From Pyropia yezoensis (Eukaryota; Rhodophyta; Bangiophyceae; Bangiales; Bangiaceae), in assembly GCA_009829735.1 (NCBI GenBank), contig CM020619.1, positions 2,362,590 to 2,426,589 on the forward strand: a stretch of 64,000 nt of DNA. The letters run 5' to 3'. Under the pieces are notes generated by a model, which saw nothing but the letters and a program-made list of their open reading frames with translations, was not told the origin of the DNA and searched no databases. The translations under genes and the position numbers were made by a program. Positions 10,870-22,012 of this stretch are shown piece by piece (within the stretch, counting starts at the first letter, position 1; every line of letters begins with the position of its first letter).

Positions 10870-12883
10870 GTGGCGGATTGTCCGCCACCGTCGGCGCCTC
10901 CACTTACCGTAGTCGCAGCGATCTGGTCCCGCGACGGCTGCCGGCGATCGGCGGCGGCGGCGGCGGCGGCGACGGGAGCCTTGGTGACGTCGGCGGTAGC
11001 GACGGTGGTGGCGATCATGGTGTGCTGTCGTAGTGCTCGCCGTCCGTCTTTTTGGCGGCGGTGGGTGTCCGTGGCGACTGTGGCGGCGGCCCCGTCCTTG
11101 GCGACTGTGGCGGCGGCCCCGTCCGTAGCGATGGCGGCGGTTGACGGTCGTGACGTCGGTGGGCGTCAGCGCGGCGATGGCTGTCGATGGCGACCTCGAC
11201 GGCATCGGCAGGTGTGCTCGTCTGTGGTGGTGGAGGGGGGGGGGGGGGGGGGGGGGGCGGTGGAGTGGGGGGGGGGGGCCGGTGGAGGGGGGGGCAGGGG
11301 GGGGGCTGCGGTGGCTGTGGGTGGTGAGCGTCAGTGGGGGGGGGGATGGTTGCTGTGGCTGTGGTGGTGGACGACGGTGGAGGGGGGGGACGGTTGCCAT
11401 GATGTTTGATGAGTTGTCGGCGGGGGAGGGGTCGGCGTGGCTGCGGCGATGCTCGTCTGCGGCGGCGGCAAGGGCGGGTGCGCTCATCCACGGCGGCAAG
11501 TGGTGTCCACGTCTGTGGCGATTTAGGTGGGGGGAGGCGCACGACGGCGTTATTGGTGTGATGATGGGCCGGGGGGGGGGGCTGCCGTGGTTGTGATGGT
11601 GGGGGTGGGAAGGGGGGGGATGGCCTTGTGGGTGACGGGCGGCGGGGGACGGTGGTAAGGGAAGCTATACGGAGGGTGGGGGGGACTTTTTCGTTGAGCG
11701 CTCGTGGTGGTAGGGGTGGTGGATGCTTGGAGAGGCGGTGGGTGGTAGGAGGGGGATGGGTTGCGGGAAAGTGGGGGGGGGGGGGGGGGGTGCTTGAGTT
11801 GGTGGGGTGCTTGGGGGGAGGAGGTGCTCGGGGGGCGGGGGGTCGTTGGGGGCGACCCTGCCGCCTCTGTTTTCTTTTCACTAGTTTTCCCATGTTCTCT
11901 TTTCCCGTAGCGTTGAAGTGGTGGGCAAGCGTTATGGCTGGTCGCCGTGGCTGTTTGGCAGGTGCACGGGACTGCGGCGTTGGCGGCGGTGGGCTGGGGC
12001 GGTCATGGACGGGGACGGTTGCGGGGATGTCGTCGCTGTGGCCATCTTCCGCGACGGTTTTCCGCCGCGGTGGTTCTCGTGGCCGCCCCCGGTTGTGACG
12101 ACAAAGGGATGGGGGTGGCGGCGGCGGCGATTGTGCTCTGGGGTGCAGGCGAGCGGCGACAGCGATTGTGGCTGGGAGGGGTGGTGACCATCGCTGCTGC
12201 GCGGTGGGGTTATGGGAGGGGAAGGAGTGGCGGCCGTGAAGGTGCCACTTCTGGGGACGCTGATTGTCCTCGTCCGTCGTGGTGGAGGAGTGGTTGGGGG
12301 GGTGGACGCAACGACTGCGTTGGCGTGCTAATGGGGGCCGGAGGAGGGGATAGCTGTTGTCGTCTTGTTAGGAGCGGGGGGGGTCGGCGATGATGGTGCC
12401 GGCTGTGTTGGGATGACGGTAAGAGGAGCACGACGTGGGGGGGGGGAAGGGGATGGCCGCAGAGAGCTCGTGGTCGTGCTGCTTGGTTGGGTACTGGGGG
12501 GTGGCTTGTGCTGGGAGGAGCTTCGTGCTGGGGGGAAGGCGGCTGTTAGGCAGGGGGGGGGGGGGGTGGGGTGGGCGGGGATGTAGGGGTGGTGGGGTCG
12601 CCACCGCAGGGTCTTTTTCTTAGCCCAACTGTTGTAAATCTTCTATTTCTTCTTGCGTTGTTGTGATAGGCCCGCTTCGTGGCTGTTCGTGATGGTGGAG
12701 AACGGCTGTGGAGGCGCCACGGAGGTTGGCTCGTAGAGGGACGGGGCGACTTCCCCCTGCCGCCGGGCGCCCCCCTCGTGGGTGGTGGCACGGGGCGACG
12801 GCGACGTTGCCGGCTGCTGTGCCGCCTCGGCGCGCGCGGCCGCCGGCTCCACCGGGCGCCCGCGCTCGGGGCCGCCCGTCCGT
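10870..12883. other. G-rich low-complexity island
   Basis: GGC/GGT/GGGG-rich sequence with G-runs of 23 (11235-11257) and 18 (11773-11790) and a 27-bp tandem duplication near 11072-11125. Open frames encode Gly/Val/Trp or Pro/His runs and are artefacts of composition. Many tracts could form G-quadruplexes on the plus strand. Confidence 0.5.
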
Positions 12884-13383
12884 NNNNNNNNNNNNNNNNN
12901 NNNNNNNNNNNNNNNNNNNNNNNNNNNNNNNNNNNNNNNNNNNNNNNNNNNNNNNNNNNNNNNNNNNNNNNNNNNNNNNNNNNNNNNNNNNNNNNNNNNN
13001 NNNNNNNNNNNNNNNNNNNNNNNNNNNNNNNNNNNNNNNNNNNNNNNNNNNNNNNNNNNNNNNNNNNNNNNNNNNNNNNNNNNNNNNNNNNNNNNNNNNN
13101 NNNNNNNNNNNNNNNNNNNNNNNNNNNNNNNNNNNNNNNNNNNNNNNNNNNNNNNNNNNNNNNNNNNNNNNNNNNNNNNNNNNNNNNNNNNNNNNNNNNN
13201 NNNNNNNNNNNNNNNNNNNNNNNNNNNNNNNNNNNNNNNNNNNNNNNNNNNNNNNNNNNNNNNNNNNNNNNNNNNNNNNNNNNNNNNNNNNNNNNNNNNN
13301 NNNNNNNNNNNNNNNNNNNNNNNNNNNNNNNNNNNNNNNNNNNNNNNNNNNNNNNNNNNNNNNNNNNNNNNNNNNNNNNNNNN
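12884..13383. other. assembly gap of 500 N
   Basis: Exactly 500 unknown bases, a conventional scaffold gap of arbitrary size. The flank on the left is the G-rich island, which probably stopped sequencing or assembly. Confidence 0.99.
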
Positions 13384-13734
13384 TGAGGAATCGTAACGTG
13401 CGGCGTTTGCACCCCATTTTAGAGGGCCACCCGGCGCAGTGCGGAGGTTTTTTCAGCGAATAAGTGGGTCACAGAGAGGCCCACCAGGAGCAACGGAGAG
13501 GCCTTCTTTTCGGGCCAGCAGGTGACACGTCCGGCGGGGAGATACAAATCGCGAGCTTTTCCACGTGAGGCAAACGAGATGATTGGAGTTCCCGGGCCTG
13601 GTGGCTGGAACGTTTTGCCTCAGTCCGACGTAGTGTCCGGACCACCCCCGCCCAGGCTAATGGAACAGTGTCTGAACAGACATCGCAAACGCCGCACGTT
13701 CTTGTCCGGGCATTTTATAGAAAAGCACGATACA

Positions 13735-14192
13735 GTATTGAAGTTCCCCTAATTTTGTCTCATGGAGACAAAAGCAACAGCGTGACAACAAGACCATAAG
13801 CCAACCGCGTGCTGGGTGCTCGCAGCGGACCAATAGCGTGCTGTAGGGCTTTCCAGATGATCAGGCGATGATTGGCTGCAGTCGCGGCGGATCTGGTACC
13901 GAACGCTGGTTGGCCAGACAGCTGTTGTTTTCTCTCACGATCTCGGCGGATTTCCCTCTCTCCAGATTTCTGCCCACATCGAAGAGGGCACAGGCATCCC
14001 AGGAACCAGCTGCGACCTCTCCCAGTGCTCTTGAGTGGATCGGGCCGAGATAAAGTCTCAGATCGCAGTGTTTCCACACTAACGCGGAGCACTCATTGGC
14101 CAGTGCTTCGCCATCTGAGGCATGCCATTGGCCTGTTGAGGGTCTGTTGTTGTTATTGTCGCCATGAGACAAAATTCGGGGTACTGCAATAC
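13735..14192 (+). mobile_element. MITE-like element, 458 bp, copy 1
   Basis: Terminal inverted repeats of about 37 bp (13735-13771 against 14156-14192, about 33 matching) with no coding capacity. The interior has several CCAAT/ATTGG motifs. A second copy of nearly the same length (39971-40432) lies in opposite orientation and shares interior blocks such as GATGATTGGCTGCAG. It starts two bases after the right arm of the 30-bp inverted repeat. The superfamily cannot be assigned because no clear target-site duplication was found. Confidence 0.6.
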
Positions 14193-14867
14193 GTTCGTTC
14201 AAAGCGACAGCCAGTGCGAGTGGCACAGATTCCATATTCCTCCTCTCGGGAGTGACTTCAAGTGGAGCGAATCGGGGTGGCGACCAAAAAATCGGGGTGG
14301 CGTATCAGTGCTTCGTCTGCCTTTGCATGCGCATCCTTTGCATGCAACGGGGGGCAGGCCGCGACTCGTACACAGGTAGATAAAGCCGGTGCGCGCCTTG
14401 GAGCCGGCTTCCGTTGTGACCGTGTGTCGGCAGCCACTTGTACTCTGCTGCCTACAACAGCCATCGCCAAGACACTTTTCTTCGTGATCGGTTGACCAAG
14501 ACGGTGGTGCATCGGGCCGTGACGACGACACGCACGTACAGTGTATGTACGTGTGGCAAAGACAAAGGAGGGGACACTATCCCGCGGTCCGTCGGCTGGT
14601 TGGTCGTGACTGCCGCCCTACGCCCTCGTTGACCTTCATGTTGTGGGAAGCCCATCCATGGGATGGCGAGGAAGTACACAAACAGCAAATGAACAGAGGG
14701 TGACTGCCACGCGGTCATGCTCCCCTAGCCCTCCGCCGCGACTAGTGCTCCATCTTCTCCCTTTACTGTCTGATGCTAACCCTTTTTTTTTGCCACCGTT
14801 CTTTTCAAGCGTGGTTGCGTGCATGTAAAAATGAGCAACCCACCCCCCCCCTTGACCCCCTCTTTGC
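14193..14867. other. no gene seen
   Basis: Mixed sequence between the MITE and the pyrimidine-rich leader of the next gene. No protein-like frame or repeat was recognised. Confidence 0.4.
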
Positions 14868-15017
14868 CCCCCCCCCCGCTGCCCCTGTGGCGTTTGATCT
14901 CCTTTCTCTGCCTTGCGCTGTCTTCTTTCGCGCTTTTTTAGTCCCTCCCTGCATCCTCCCCGCCCCCTTCCATCTCCTCCTTCCCCTTTCCCCTCCCTCT
15001 TCCTCCCCTCTTTTCAA
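14868..15017 (+). promoter_or_regulatory. pyrimidine-rich leader/promoter tract
   Basis: About 150 bp dominated by C and T, ending some 30 bp before the ATG of the small cysteine-tail gene. Similar tracts precede the H3-like, transposase and HTH-relic starts in this window. CT-rich tracts near transcription starts are well known in fungal and some protist genes; the promoter role here is inferred. Confidence 0.4.
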
Positions 15018-15047
15018 GGAGCAGCGGACTTGCTACCCAGCGCCACG

Positions 15048-15305
15048 ATGGACGCCACCCCCCGCGGTGTCGAAACGGTTGCCGCTCCAGCGGCCGTGGC
15101 CGCCGCATCCCCCCTTGACAGAGCGGCCGTGGCTGCTGCCTCCCCCCTTGACAAGGCATCGGTGGGGGCTCCGGCGCCGCCAGCGTCGGCACCGGCGCCG
15201 CCGGTGGTGGCCGTTGGAGACGATGCCGCGGCGGGGCTCAAGGGCGGCGGCAATAAGCTGTTTTCCTGCTGCTTGTGTGACGATCTGTGCGGCCTCTGCT
15301 GTTGA
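15048..15305 (+). CDS. small protein with terminal cysteine cluster
   Basis: An 85-residue frame from ATG 15048 (context CGCCACGATGG, a good eukaryotic start) to TGA. The N-terminal 70 residues are Ala/Pro-rich and include an 11-residue tandem duplication (AAVAAASPLDR/K) encoded by a 33-bp repeat at 15090-15155. The tail contains six cysteines in the last thirteen residues (SCCLCDDLCGLCC) and ends in Cys-Cys. That pattern resembles prenylated or multiply palmitoylated membrane-anchored tails, or a very small metal-binding cluster; which applies is not known. The pyrimidine-rich leader and the switch from repeat-like to specific sequence at the C terminus support a real gene. No family recognised. 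Confidence 0.55.
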   Translation: MDATPRGVETVAAPAAVAAASPLDRAAVAAASPLDKASVGAPAPPASAPAPPVVAVGDDAAAGLKGGGNKLFSCCLCDDLCGLCC

Positions 15306-15920
15306 TTGAGGGCGGAGTTGTCTCGGGGCGCGTGGCAGAAGCGGGGGGGAGGAGGTGGAATGGATGAGCTCTGCTAGTCTGGGCGGCTGGTGACTCTGAC
15401 ACAATGGCGGAGCGCGCGCCGAATGTGGATGCTATGTGTGTACAGTACAGTACCCAACGCGTCATTGTATGTATGTCTGTATGTCATGTCTTTATCTTCG
15501 GATAAAAAAGCACTTGAGATCTGCTCACTGTTTCTTCGGTCAATGTCAAAGAGCCACGGACACGGTGGTCGCGGGGTGCGTGCCTGTGTGCACCCACCCA
15601 CTGGCGGGAGAAGCAGCCAGCGGGGTGAGGACTGCATTTGCCACTGTCATTGTACATTCGGCGACGGCGCCTGGTCCGATGGGAGCCAGCTCCCTGGTGC
15701 GCCCTGTGAACCATCTGCCCTGCCGCCGTGGGGACCACAGGCATGGGTGTTTGCGGCGCTGACGTGTGAGTGAGGCGCCTGAGCTGTCCCCCTTTTCTGC
15801 AGTGACATGGAGGTAGTGTAACACGATGAGCGTGTCTTCTTCTATGCTGCCGGGGTCATAGCGGCTAGGCAACGTCATTTGCAATCATGCATGGCCCACT
15901 GGCGCGCCAAAACTCGGCAC
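15306..15920. other. downstream region of the small gene, no further gene
   Basis: Contains repeated TGTATG/TGTA motifs at about 15460-15490, followed by GGATAAAAAAG, which could serve 3' end formation of the small gene. No protein-like frame was recognised. Confidence 0.35.
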
Positions 15921-16858
15921 TCGCGTGCCCTGCCCGTTGGCACAGGTGAGGCGCATCATCGGTGTCGTACTTGTCGTGCGCGACGCGGCGGAGAAAGTGG
16001 CGGCCAGCGCGGGTGGCAGTCCCCCTCACCAGGAGGATTGGCCCGCCTCTGCCGCAGCGGTGACGGGCTCCGTCGGGCAGCGCGGCCACGGCGGCCGCAA
16101 AGTCGCCGCTGACGGCTCCGCATGACGGGGAGCGGGAATCCGTGGGACGACGCGGCGCAGCCGGGGCGGTCGCTAGGAGGCAGTGCGGCCACCCCCGCGC
16201 CTCCGCCGGTGGGTCTGGCCCGCAGTGGCCGGCCGTGGGCGGGTGGCTGGTGGGCCACGACGGCAGCTCGCGCCACAGCCTCGTCGGCGGCGGGCGTGTG
16301 CACTAGGCGTCCCCGCAGGTGGGGGACCAAGACGCCGCCGCCTTTCGGCACCGCAAATGGGGTCGTTTTACCCGCGGCCCGCCCGGAGCTACGCTGCCGC
16401 CGCAGCTACCACCACCGCCGCGGCCGCCATTCCTTGCAGCAGCGTGCGGCGCGGGCAAAAGCAACCCCCCCTTCGCCTGCTAATTACCGCTTCTGCCACC
16501 GCCACGGCCGCGGCGGCGGCCGCCGCCCCCCACCGCCATCCCGCGAGGGCGACGACCGCCTCTACCAACTACGGCGCGCCGGCTTGGCGGTGTCACAACG
16601 GGGCGACGTGGCCGCCGTCGCGGCAATGGCGGCGGGCCGCGGCGGTGACCGCCTCAGTAGGCCGACAAGGTGGCCATGGTAGCCGCGACAGCGGGAGTGG
16701 CGGCCGCCGCCGCCGCCGTCGCGGCGGTGCCTTCGTGCATCCGCGTCGTGCCGCCGCCAACCCCCGTCGCGGCGCTGGTCGCGCCGGCGCCCGCGCCGCA
16801 ACCGCCGCCGCCCCATCACCGCAGGGGGACTTGCAAAGCTCGACGGCAGCGCCCCGGT

Positions 16859-16895
<37 letters not shown>

Positions 16896-18440
16896 ATCGG
16901 CATCGGCATCATGAACAGGGCCGGCCGGAGGCGTGCGCGGCTGGCTGCCTCCGCCATTGGCGGCGGCCACGTGTGACTCCCGCCAAGGGGGGGAGGGGGG
17001 GGGGGCTGCGGACAGCCTTACGCGGGGCGACGCGTGGCGCGTTGGCTGGGCGGCGATAGCTCTGCAGGCGTGCGCTTGTGGATGGGGAACAAAGGGGGAA
17101 GGGGGGGGCGGGGGGGGGAAGTGGGAGGAGTGCAGGAAAGGGGCACGCGCCCCCTGTAGGACCCTCCGTAGGGGCCAGGGTCCACCGCAGGCCATCATAT
17201 TGGGCCGCCGTTTGCCCGTCAGTAGGACAACAGTTCGCGCCCAAGGCTCTCCCTCTCGCCCCGCCCCATCCACCTCTCCAATCCTGCCGCGCTCTTCTCC
17301 GACCCACCTGTACTGTCACCGTATGTACTGTACACGACCGTGTTGGATGAAAATGTCATTGCCTCGCGCATTTCTCACCCGCCCACGGACCACGCAATGG
17401 ACGAGGGGGCAAGCCCTTGCAGGGGTTCCCGTCGTGGCCGTGTCACCCCCTCTGGGATGGTGCACGTACCCTCCACGTGGTCGCCCGACCCATTGTCGGC
17501 GACTGAACCTGCATCTGCTGCTTCTTCCCTCCCGGGGCGTCACAGCCGGCCATTGTAGTCGCCGTCGTCGGCGGCGACTGAGGTGCTGGCGGCGGGGGCG
17601 GGCGGCGCCCAAGACCCCCCGCCACCGCCAATGTGATGGGACTGACTACCTATTGGCAAGGCCCGAGTGCATGGCGGCGGCAGTGGCGGCGGCAGCGGCG
17701 GTGGCCGCAGCTACTGCAGCGATGACCACTACATGCAATACCAATTCAATGAGAAATGCAATGGGGCACCGGCACCCAACTTGTGAAACACCTGGTCACC
17801 GCCCGCTGCAGCGCAGCTGCGAGGGTCTCCCCCTCAACTCTCACCGCGCGGGCACCCACTGCAGGATAGCTCACTTTTGGTAACACACCTGCTCCGCGCG
17901 GTGGGGGCTCGTCGCGGGGGGGGCGTGGTGAGGGGGGGCGCATGCCGTGGTTCTCTGGGCAGAGGGGATTCCCGCTGCCGGTGGGCACGGCAGGCACGCC
18001 GCCGCCGCTGCTGCTGCCACCACAGACGCCGCCGCCCCCATGAAGGTAGCTCGGGCGGCACCCTCACCCCGCCGCAGGCAGCCGCACCGCCCGCGCCAAT
18101 ACTGACAACCAGGGTGGCGAGGGGGGAGTGGGGGGGAGGGGCGAAGGGGCGCCCCCTACAGCGGCTGTCTCTACACCACACGCGGGTGCCACGGCGACCG
18201 AGGGTCCCAGCCCTTATAGCCCCGCACCTCCCCCTCCCGGCCCGCCGACAGCATCCCCATCCAGTCGTCCACTAACATGCAAAACGCCGCGACCTTCAGC
18301 CCTCGCTGGTCCGCTTCTGTTTCGGCGGCGGCGTCGGCCACGATGGCGTCGGCGGCGGCAGCAACGTCGGCTGCGTCAGCGTCAGCGTCGGCGGCTCTGC
18401 CGCTCGATGGGATGCGCGGCGAGACGGCGCAGTGGGTCTA
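15921..18440. other. GC-rich triplet island
   Basis: GCC/GGC-rich island with (GGC)n around 16857-16895 and G-runs near 16987-17005 and 17098-17120. The frames encode Ala/Arg/Pro runs. No gene is supported. Confidence 0.45.
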
Positions 18441-20319
18441 AGACCGTGTTCCTTAACAACCTGCAGTCGGCTGCTCGCATCCGATTTTCCGTGTAATTGG
18501 CTGTTTCTTTGTGCAGAAATTGCGTTTGGATTGTTCATCTGGACACTTTTTCCGCTCTGGCAAACATGAAACGTGCTGCCAGCACGACACTAGCTTGTGT
18601 GGAATAGTCAAGTACGATGCGCGGTTGAACATGAAGAAGCAGAGAAAGTTTGCGCGACCGATGCCCAGCACTCGCCACGGTCTTCCCCAGCGTCGCCGAC
18701 ATGTAGCTGGGGACCAGTTCACACGTAGGAGGGACCATGCTGCCAAAGAATCACTTGAGGCGTCTCCATGACGTTTTTGAGAATGAGGATCTGGCAATAA
18801 ATGCACAACCACGCAAGGAGCTTGCTAACAAACCTGCGCGACAACAGCTTTCGAGGGACTGCACGAAGAAATCTCTCCGCCTTGCTCGACACCTACGGGG
18901 TGAATTCTGACCAATGGAACGCTCCATCCAGCAAACAGCAGCGCCACCGCTGTTGTCATTGGTTGACAGAACACCGACAGAGGCCGTCGTGTCGGTCATC
19001 CTGGGGGAGATGCTTTGGCCTCAGCCCATTCCCTCGATCAGAAAGGCCTGCTGGAGCAGTTCATTTTTGTGCTCGAGCTCGGCAAGAATTTGCCCAACGA
19101 AGCAAGAGATCTGGCCAAAATCGGGGTTGTATCTTGACACGGGATAGAGTGCTTTTGCGAAAAGAGGCCACCCCGACGCGCACCGGCGCTAACCGCAACC
19201 CTGGTCGCAACCCGCAGAGGCCCTGTACGGGTCAACTCAGGCCTGTCACGCGTCAGCAGGCTCTTGACGAAGGTCTCTACCCAGCTTTGTTTAGCGGGTT
19301 GCGGCTGTCTTGCCCAAAGCACTGGCGAAATCAGCACCATCTGTGGACCCGTGGGCAGACGGTGCCCAGCTTTGCCCAGGGTTGAGGTGGACTGGTGAAA
19401 TGGAGGCCGCGCTTCCACCCAGCGTTGTTTAACCACCACCAGCTTTGTTCACTTTGTGCCCTCACAGCCCCTCAGGCAGCCCGGGTTGTTATTGAAATGA
19501 ATTTCCCCGCCCGACCCGCCCAGTTTTATGAAACGAGGCGAGTACTTCCAGGCCGGCTTGCGGCCTCCGAGCCTGCTTGGAGCCGTGTTGCGTGAGATCC
19601 TGCAAAGCGGAGAAAACGTGTCGTGCGTCTGAGTGGCCAGTGGGAACACGAGCATCGCTCTGATATGTGGGCCGATATGATTGCGCGACGTGGCTTACGA
19701 AATGTCGGCGAGGCGCGTCTCGTGTGAGTGACGCGCAGCTTCGAGAAAGGCCGCGGGTGCGCTTGCAGGAAAAAGATTCCGCGCTGGGCGCGAGGCACAC
19801 ACGCTTTGTCACCACGCCCGTCGCCATCCTCGTCACATGTGCAAGCATTAGGCGCCACTGGGGGCAGCTCGCTCATGCTTGCAATGTGCAGCTGGGCAAG
19901 CTCACTTTCAGCGGTCGTGGAGACCTCTGTTCCGCTGGCAGTGGACGTGGCGGGGCGGTGCAGGCGGGTCCAGCAGCCGCGGGCGGCGGCCAGCGAGATG
20001 GTGCTGGGGGTGACTGCCAATTCACTGTCGGGGCAGGGCTCATCTCTGGTTGTTTCGACAGGCAGCTGTCGTCGGCGGCATGTTTGTGGAGGTGGTGACC
20101 GGCGCGCGCTGCCAGCCGCCGGCAGGTTGCGTCTGTGGGGAAGCTCGGCGTGCGCTGGTAAATGTACTAGTGTTGGAAGGAGTGCCTGGCGACGAAATGA
20201 CAGGCTGGTGTCGCTGCTGGGGCAGCGGCTGCAAGCAGTTGGGGCACTGGCGGACTACCCGGTGGGGCAGTGAGTCTGGTTGCAACCGCAGAGCCGGTGG
20301 CAACACTGCTGCACCGGTT
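18441..20319. other. no confident gene
   Basis: More balanced composition than the islands. Frames at 18511-18771 and 18801-19385 show no recognisable domain. The phrase CCCAGCTTTG or close variants recurs several times at about 19280-19450. No transposon ends or RNA genes were recognised. Confidence 0.35.
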
Positions 20320-20720
20320 TACCGACGTGACTCTGATGGCGCGGCTGGGGGTGACGGCACCGCTGGGCTTTTCCCTGGTGCTGGTGTAGAATCTGGTGCC
20401 GCTGTGGCCGCGGCTGACCGCCGTCGCGCTTGTGGTGGACTTGGCTCCGCTCCTGCACCGCTTGACCACCGTGACGCTGGTGGTGCGGCTGTGGGCGACA
20501 GCACAGCCTGTGCCGCCGCCGGTGCACGGATATGCCGCCGTGGCGCTGGTGTAGCACGTAATAGGCGTGGCGCTGGTGGCTGACCTCGTGCCGCTGCTGC
20601 ACCAGTTGAGCTCCGTGACGCTGGATGCGCGGCTGGGGGCGCGGCTGGGGGCGACGTCACAGCCAGTGCCGCCGCCGGTGCACGTGTGCACCGATGTCGC
20701 GCTTGTGCAGCACGTAATGG
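20320..20720. repeat. decayed tandem repeats, unit about 120-150 bp
   Basis: At least two diverged units share, in order, a CTGCACC...TTGA block, a GTGACGCTGG block, GGGCGACRKCACAGCC, GTGCCGCCGCCGGTGCACG and a block ending GCACGTAAT. A more diverged unit precedes them. One frame of the units reads similarly (LAPLLHRLTTVTL and LVPLLHQLSSVTL; QPVPPPVH twice), so they may descend from a repeat-bearing coding region that has since lost its frame. Confidence 0.45.
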
Positions 20721-21820
20721 GCCGACGCGCGGCTGTCAGCTCCGTCTGGGTGTCTTAGGTGAGCGCAGTGGCTTCAGCGGAGGCTCTGACGGCAGTCGCT
20801 TGCCAGTTGATGGCGGAGGCGACCGCAGTGACAATGGCGATTGCATCGCCATTGACGCGATGGCTCTGCTGTCGCCAGGTAGCAGACGGCGGCGTCTCGG
20901 GGTCATCCGTGGTGGTGACATGCCACGATCACTGCCGAGATGGTGGCCTTCAGAGTCGCAGAGCTCGTGGCGCTGAGGAGGGTTTGCCGTGGTCATGAGC
21001 GGTGGCCTTCAATGCTCAATTGGTTGTCGTGGCGAACGGAGAGCTAGTGGTGCGATTGTGCCGGACGTGCGCGCAGTGCTGCTGACGGCGGACCTGGACG
21101 GGCGGATGAGGTGTGCGCAACCGCACAGGCTGTGCCGTCATCGGTTACGGTACTGCTTGCAGTGTCGATGGCGGTGGGATGGGCGGGGGCGAATGCGCAG
21201 CAGGTGGCGCCGATGGTGCTTGAGGCGACAGCATTGGCGCTTGAGGGGGACCTCGTGGAGGGGTGTGTTGGAGGCAGTAACCCCGTCGTGGCGACGCGGA
21301 CGCGGTTTATGGGTGAAGCTGTTTATCGTTGTGGTGGTGCCGCAGCGGGTGCACACGCTGTCATAATCATCAATGAGGACAGCCGCGGCGACGTGGACTG
21401 GCGAGAAGACCGGCTGGTGTTGGGTGGCGACAAAGATGGGCAGCAGGCATCTGACGGTGTGTCACGCCCGCCTCAATCAGCACCGATTGAATTAAGAGGT
21501 CGTGACAGAATGGGGGGTGGAAATACAAGAAAAGAAAGCACGGTAGCTTTGTGAGCGCACAGGAAATCCAGAGACATGGCTGGATTCCCGAACGGTTGCC
21601 CTGCCATTGGTTCGCGCGATTCTGTGCAAGCACGTGGCATCCCTTTTCTGACCGTGAGGGGCTCCGCAGGACCATCCCTGAGCGTATTTCTCGCCTTAAA
21701 AAGCCTTGCTCTCGTCTCCTCTCTGGTTTCTGGCGGCAGCTCATCCGTCCGCCCTCCCTCTCCTCCACGGTCGACATTGCCGGCAACTGTGGTGCTCACA
21801 CGTATCGTAGTCCCTTTCTG
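20721..21820. other. no confident gene
   Basis: Frames around 20759-21000 and 21111-21554 are Ala/Val-rich with no recognised domain. A perfect short palindrome, ATGGCGAT-TGC-ATCGCCAT, is at about 20833-20851. No other structure was seen. Confidence 0.35.
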
Positions 21821-21965
21821 AAACGAATCTCCTCCTCAGCTACTCCTCTTCTCACCCTTCTCCGCCTCAGGTGCCCCCCTTCTTAGGTTCGCCCCCCCCT
21901 CCCCGTCCCTGTCGTGTAGCACGCCGTCTTCCCCACCACCGCATCTCCCGTCGTTCCCACCTCCT
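21821..21965 (+). promoter_or_regulatory. pyrimidine-rich leader/promoter of the H3-like gene
   Basis: A C/T-dominated tract ends about 50 bp before the ATG at 22013, matching the tracts ahead of other genes in the window. No TATA box was recognised. The promoter role is inferred. Confidence 0.4.
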
Positions 21966-22012
21966 TGCAATTTCACGACCCCGTATCGGTGGGGTTGCGC
22001 TCCGTGGCCAGC

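Larger units (their letters stand above)
10459..13732. mobile_element. unit bracketed by a perfect 30-bp inverted repeat
   Basis: The 30 bases at 10459-10488 are repeated exactly, inverted, at 13703-13732, with a further weaker match inward (GCGGCGTTT). The repeat contains a TATA-box-like CTATAAAAT. The interior holds a G-rich island and an assembly gap, so the true length is unknown. A perfect match at this distance suggests terminal repeats of a recent element or two recent inverted insertions of a short repeat. No target-site duplication or transposase is visible. Confidence 0.4.

Noticed and set aside
20320-20720. CRISPR-like array
   Set aside because: Units are long, diverged and directly adjoining, with no short identical repeats separated by unique spacers.
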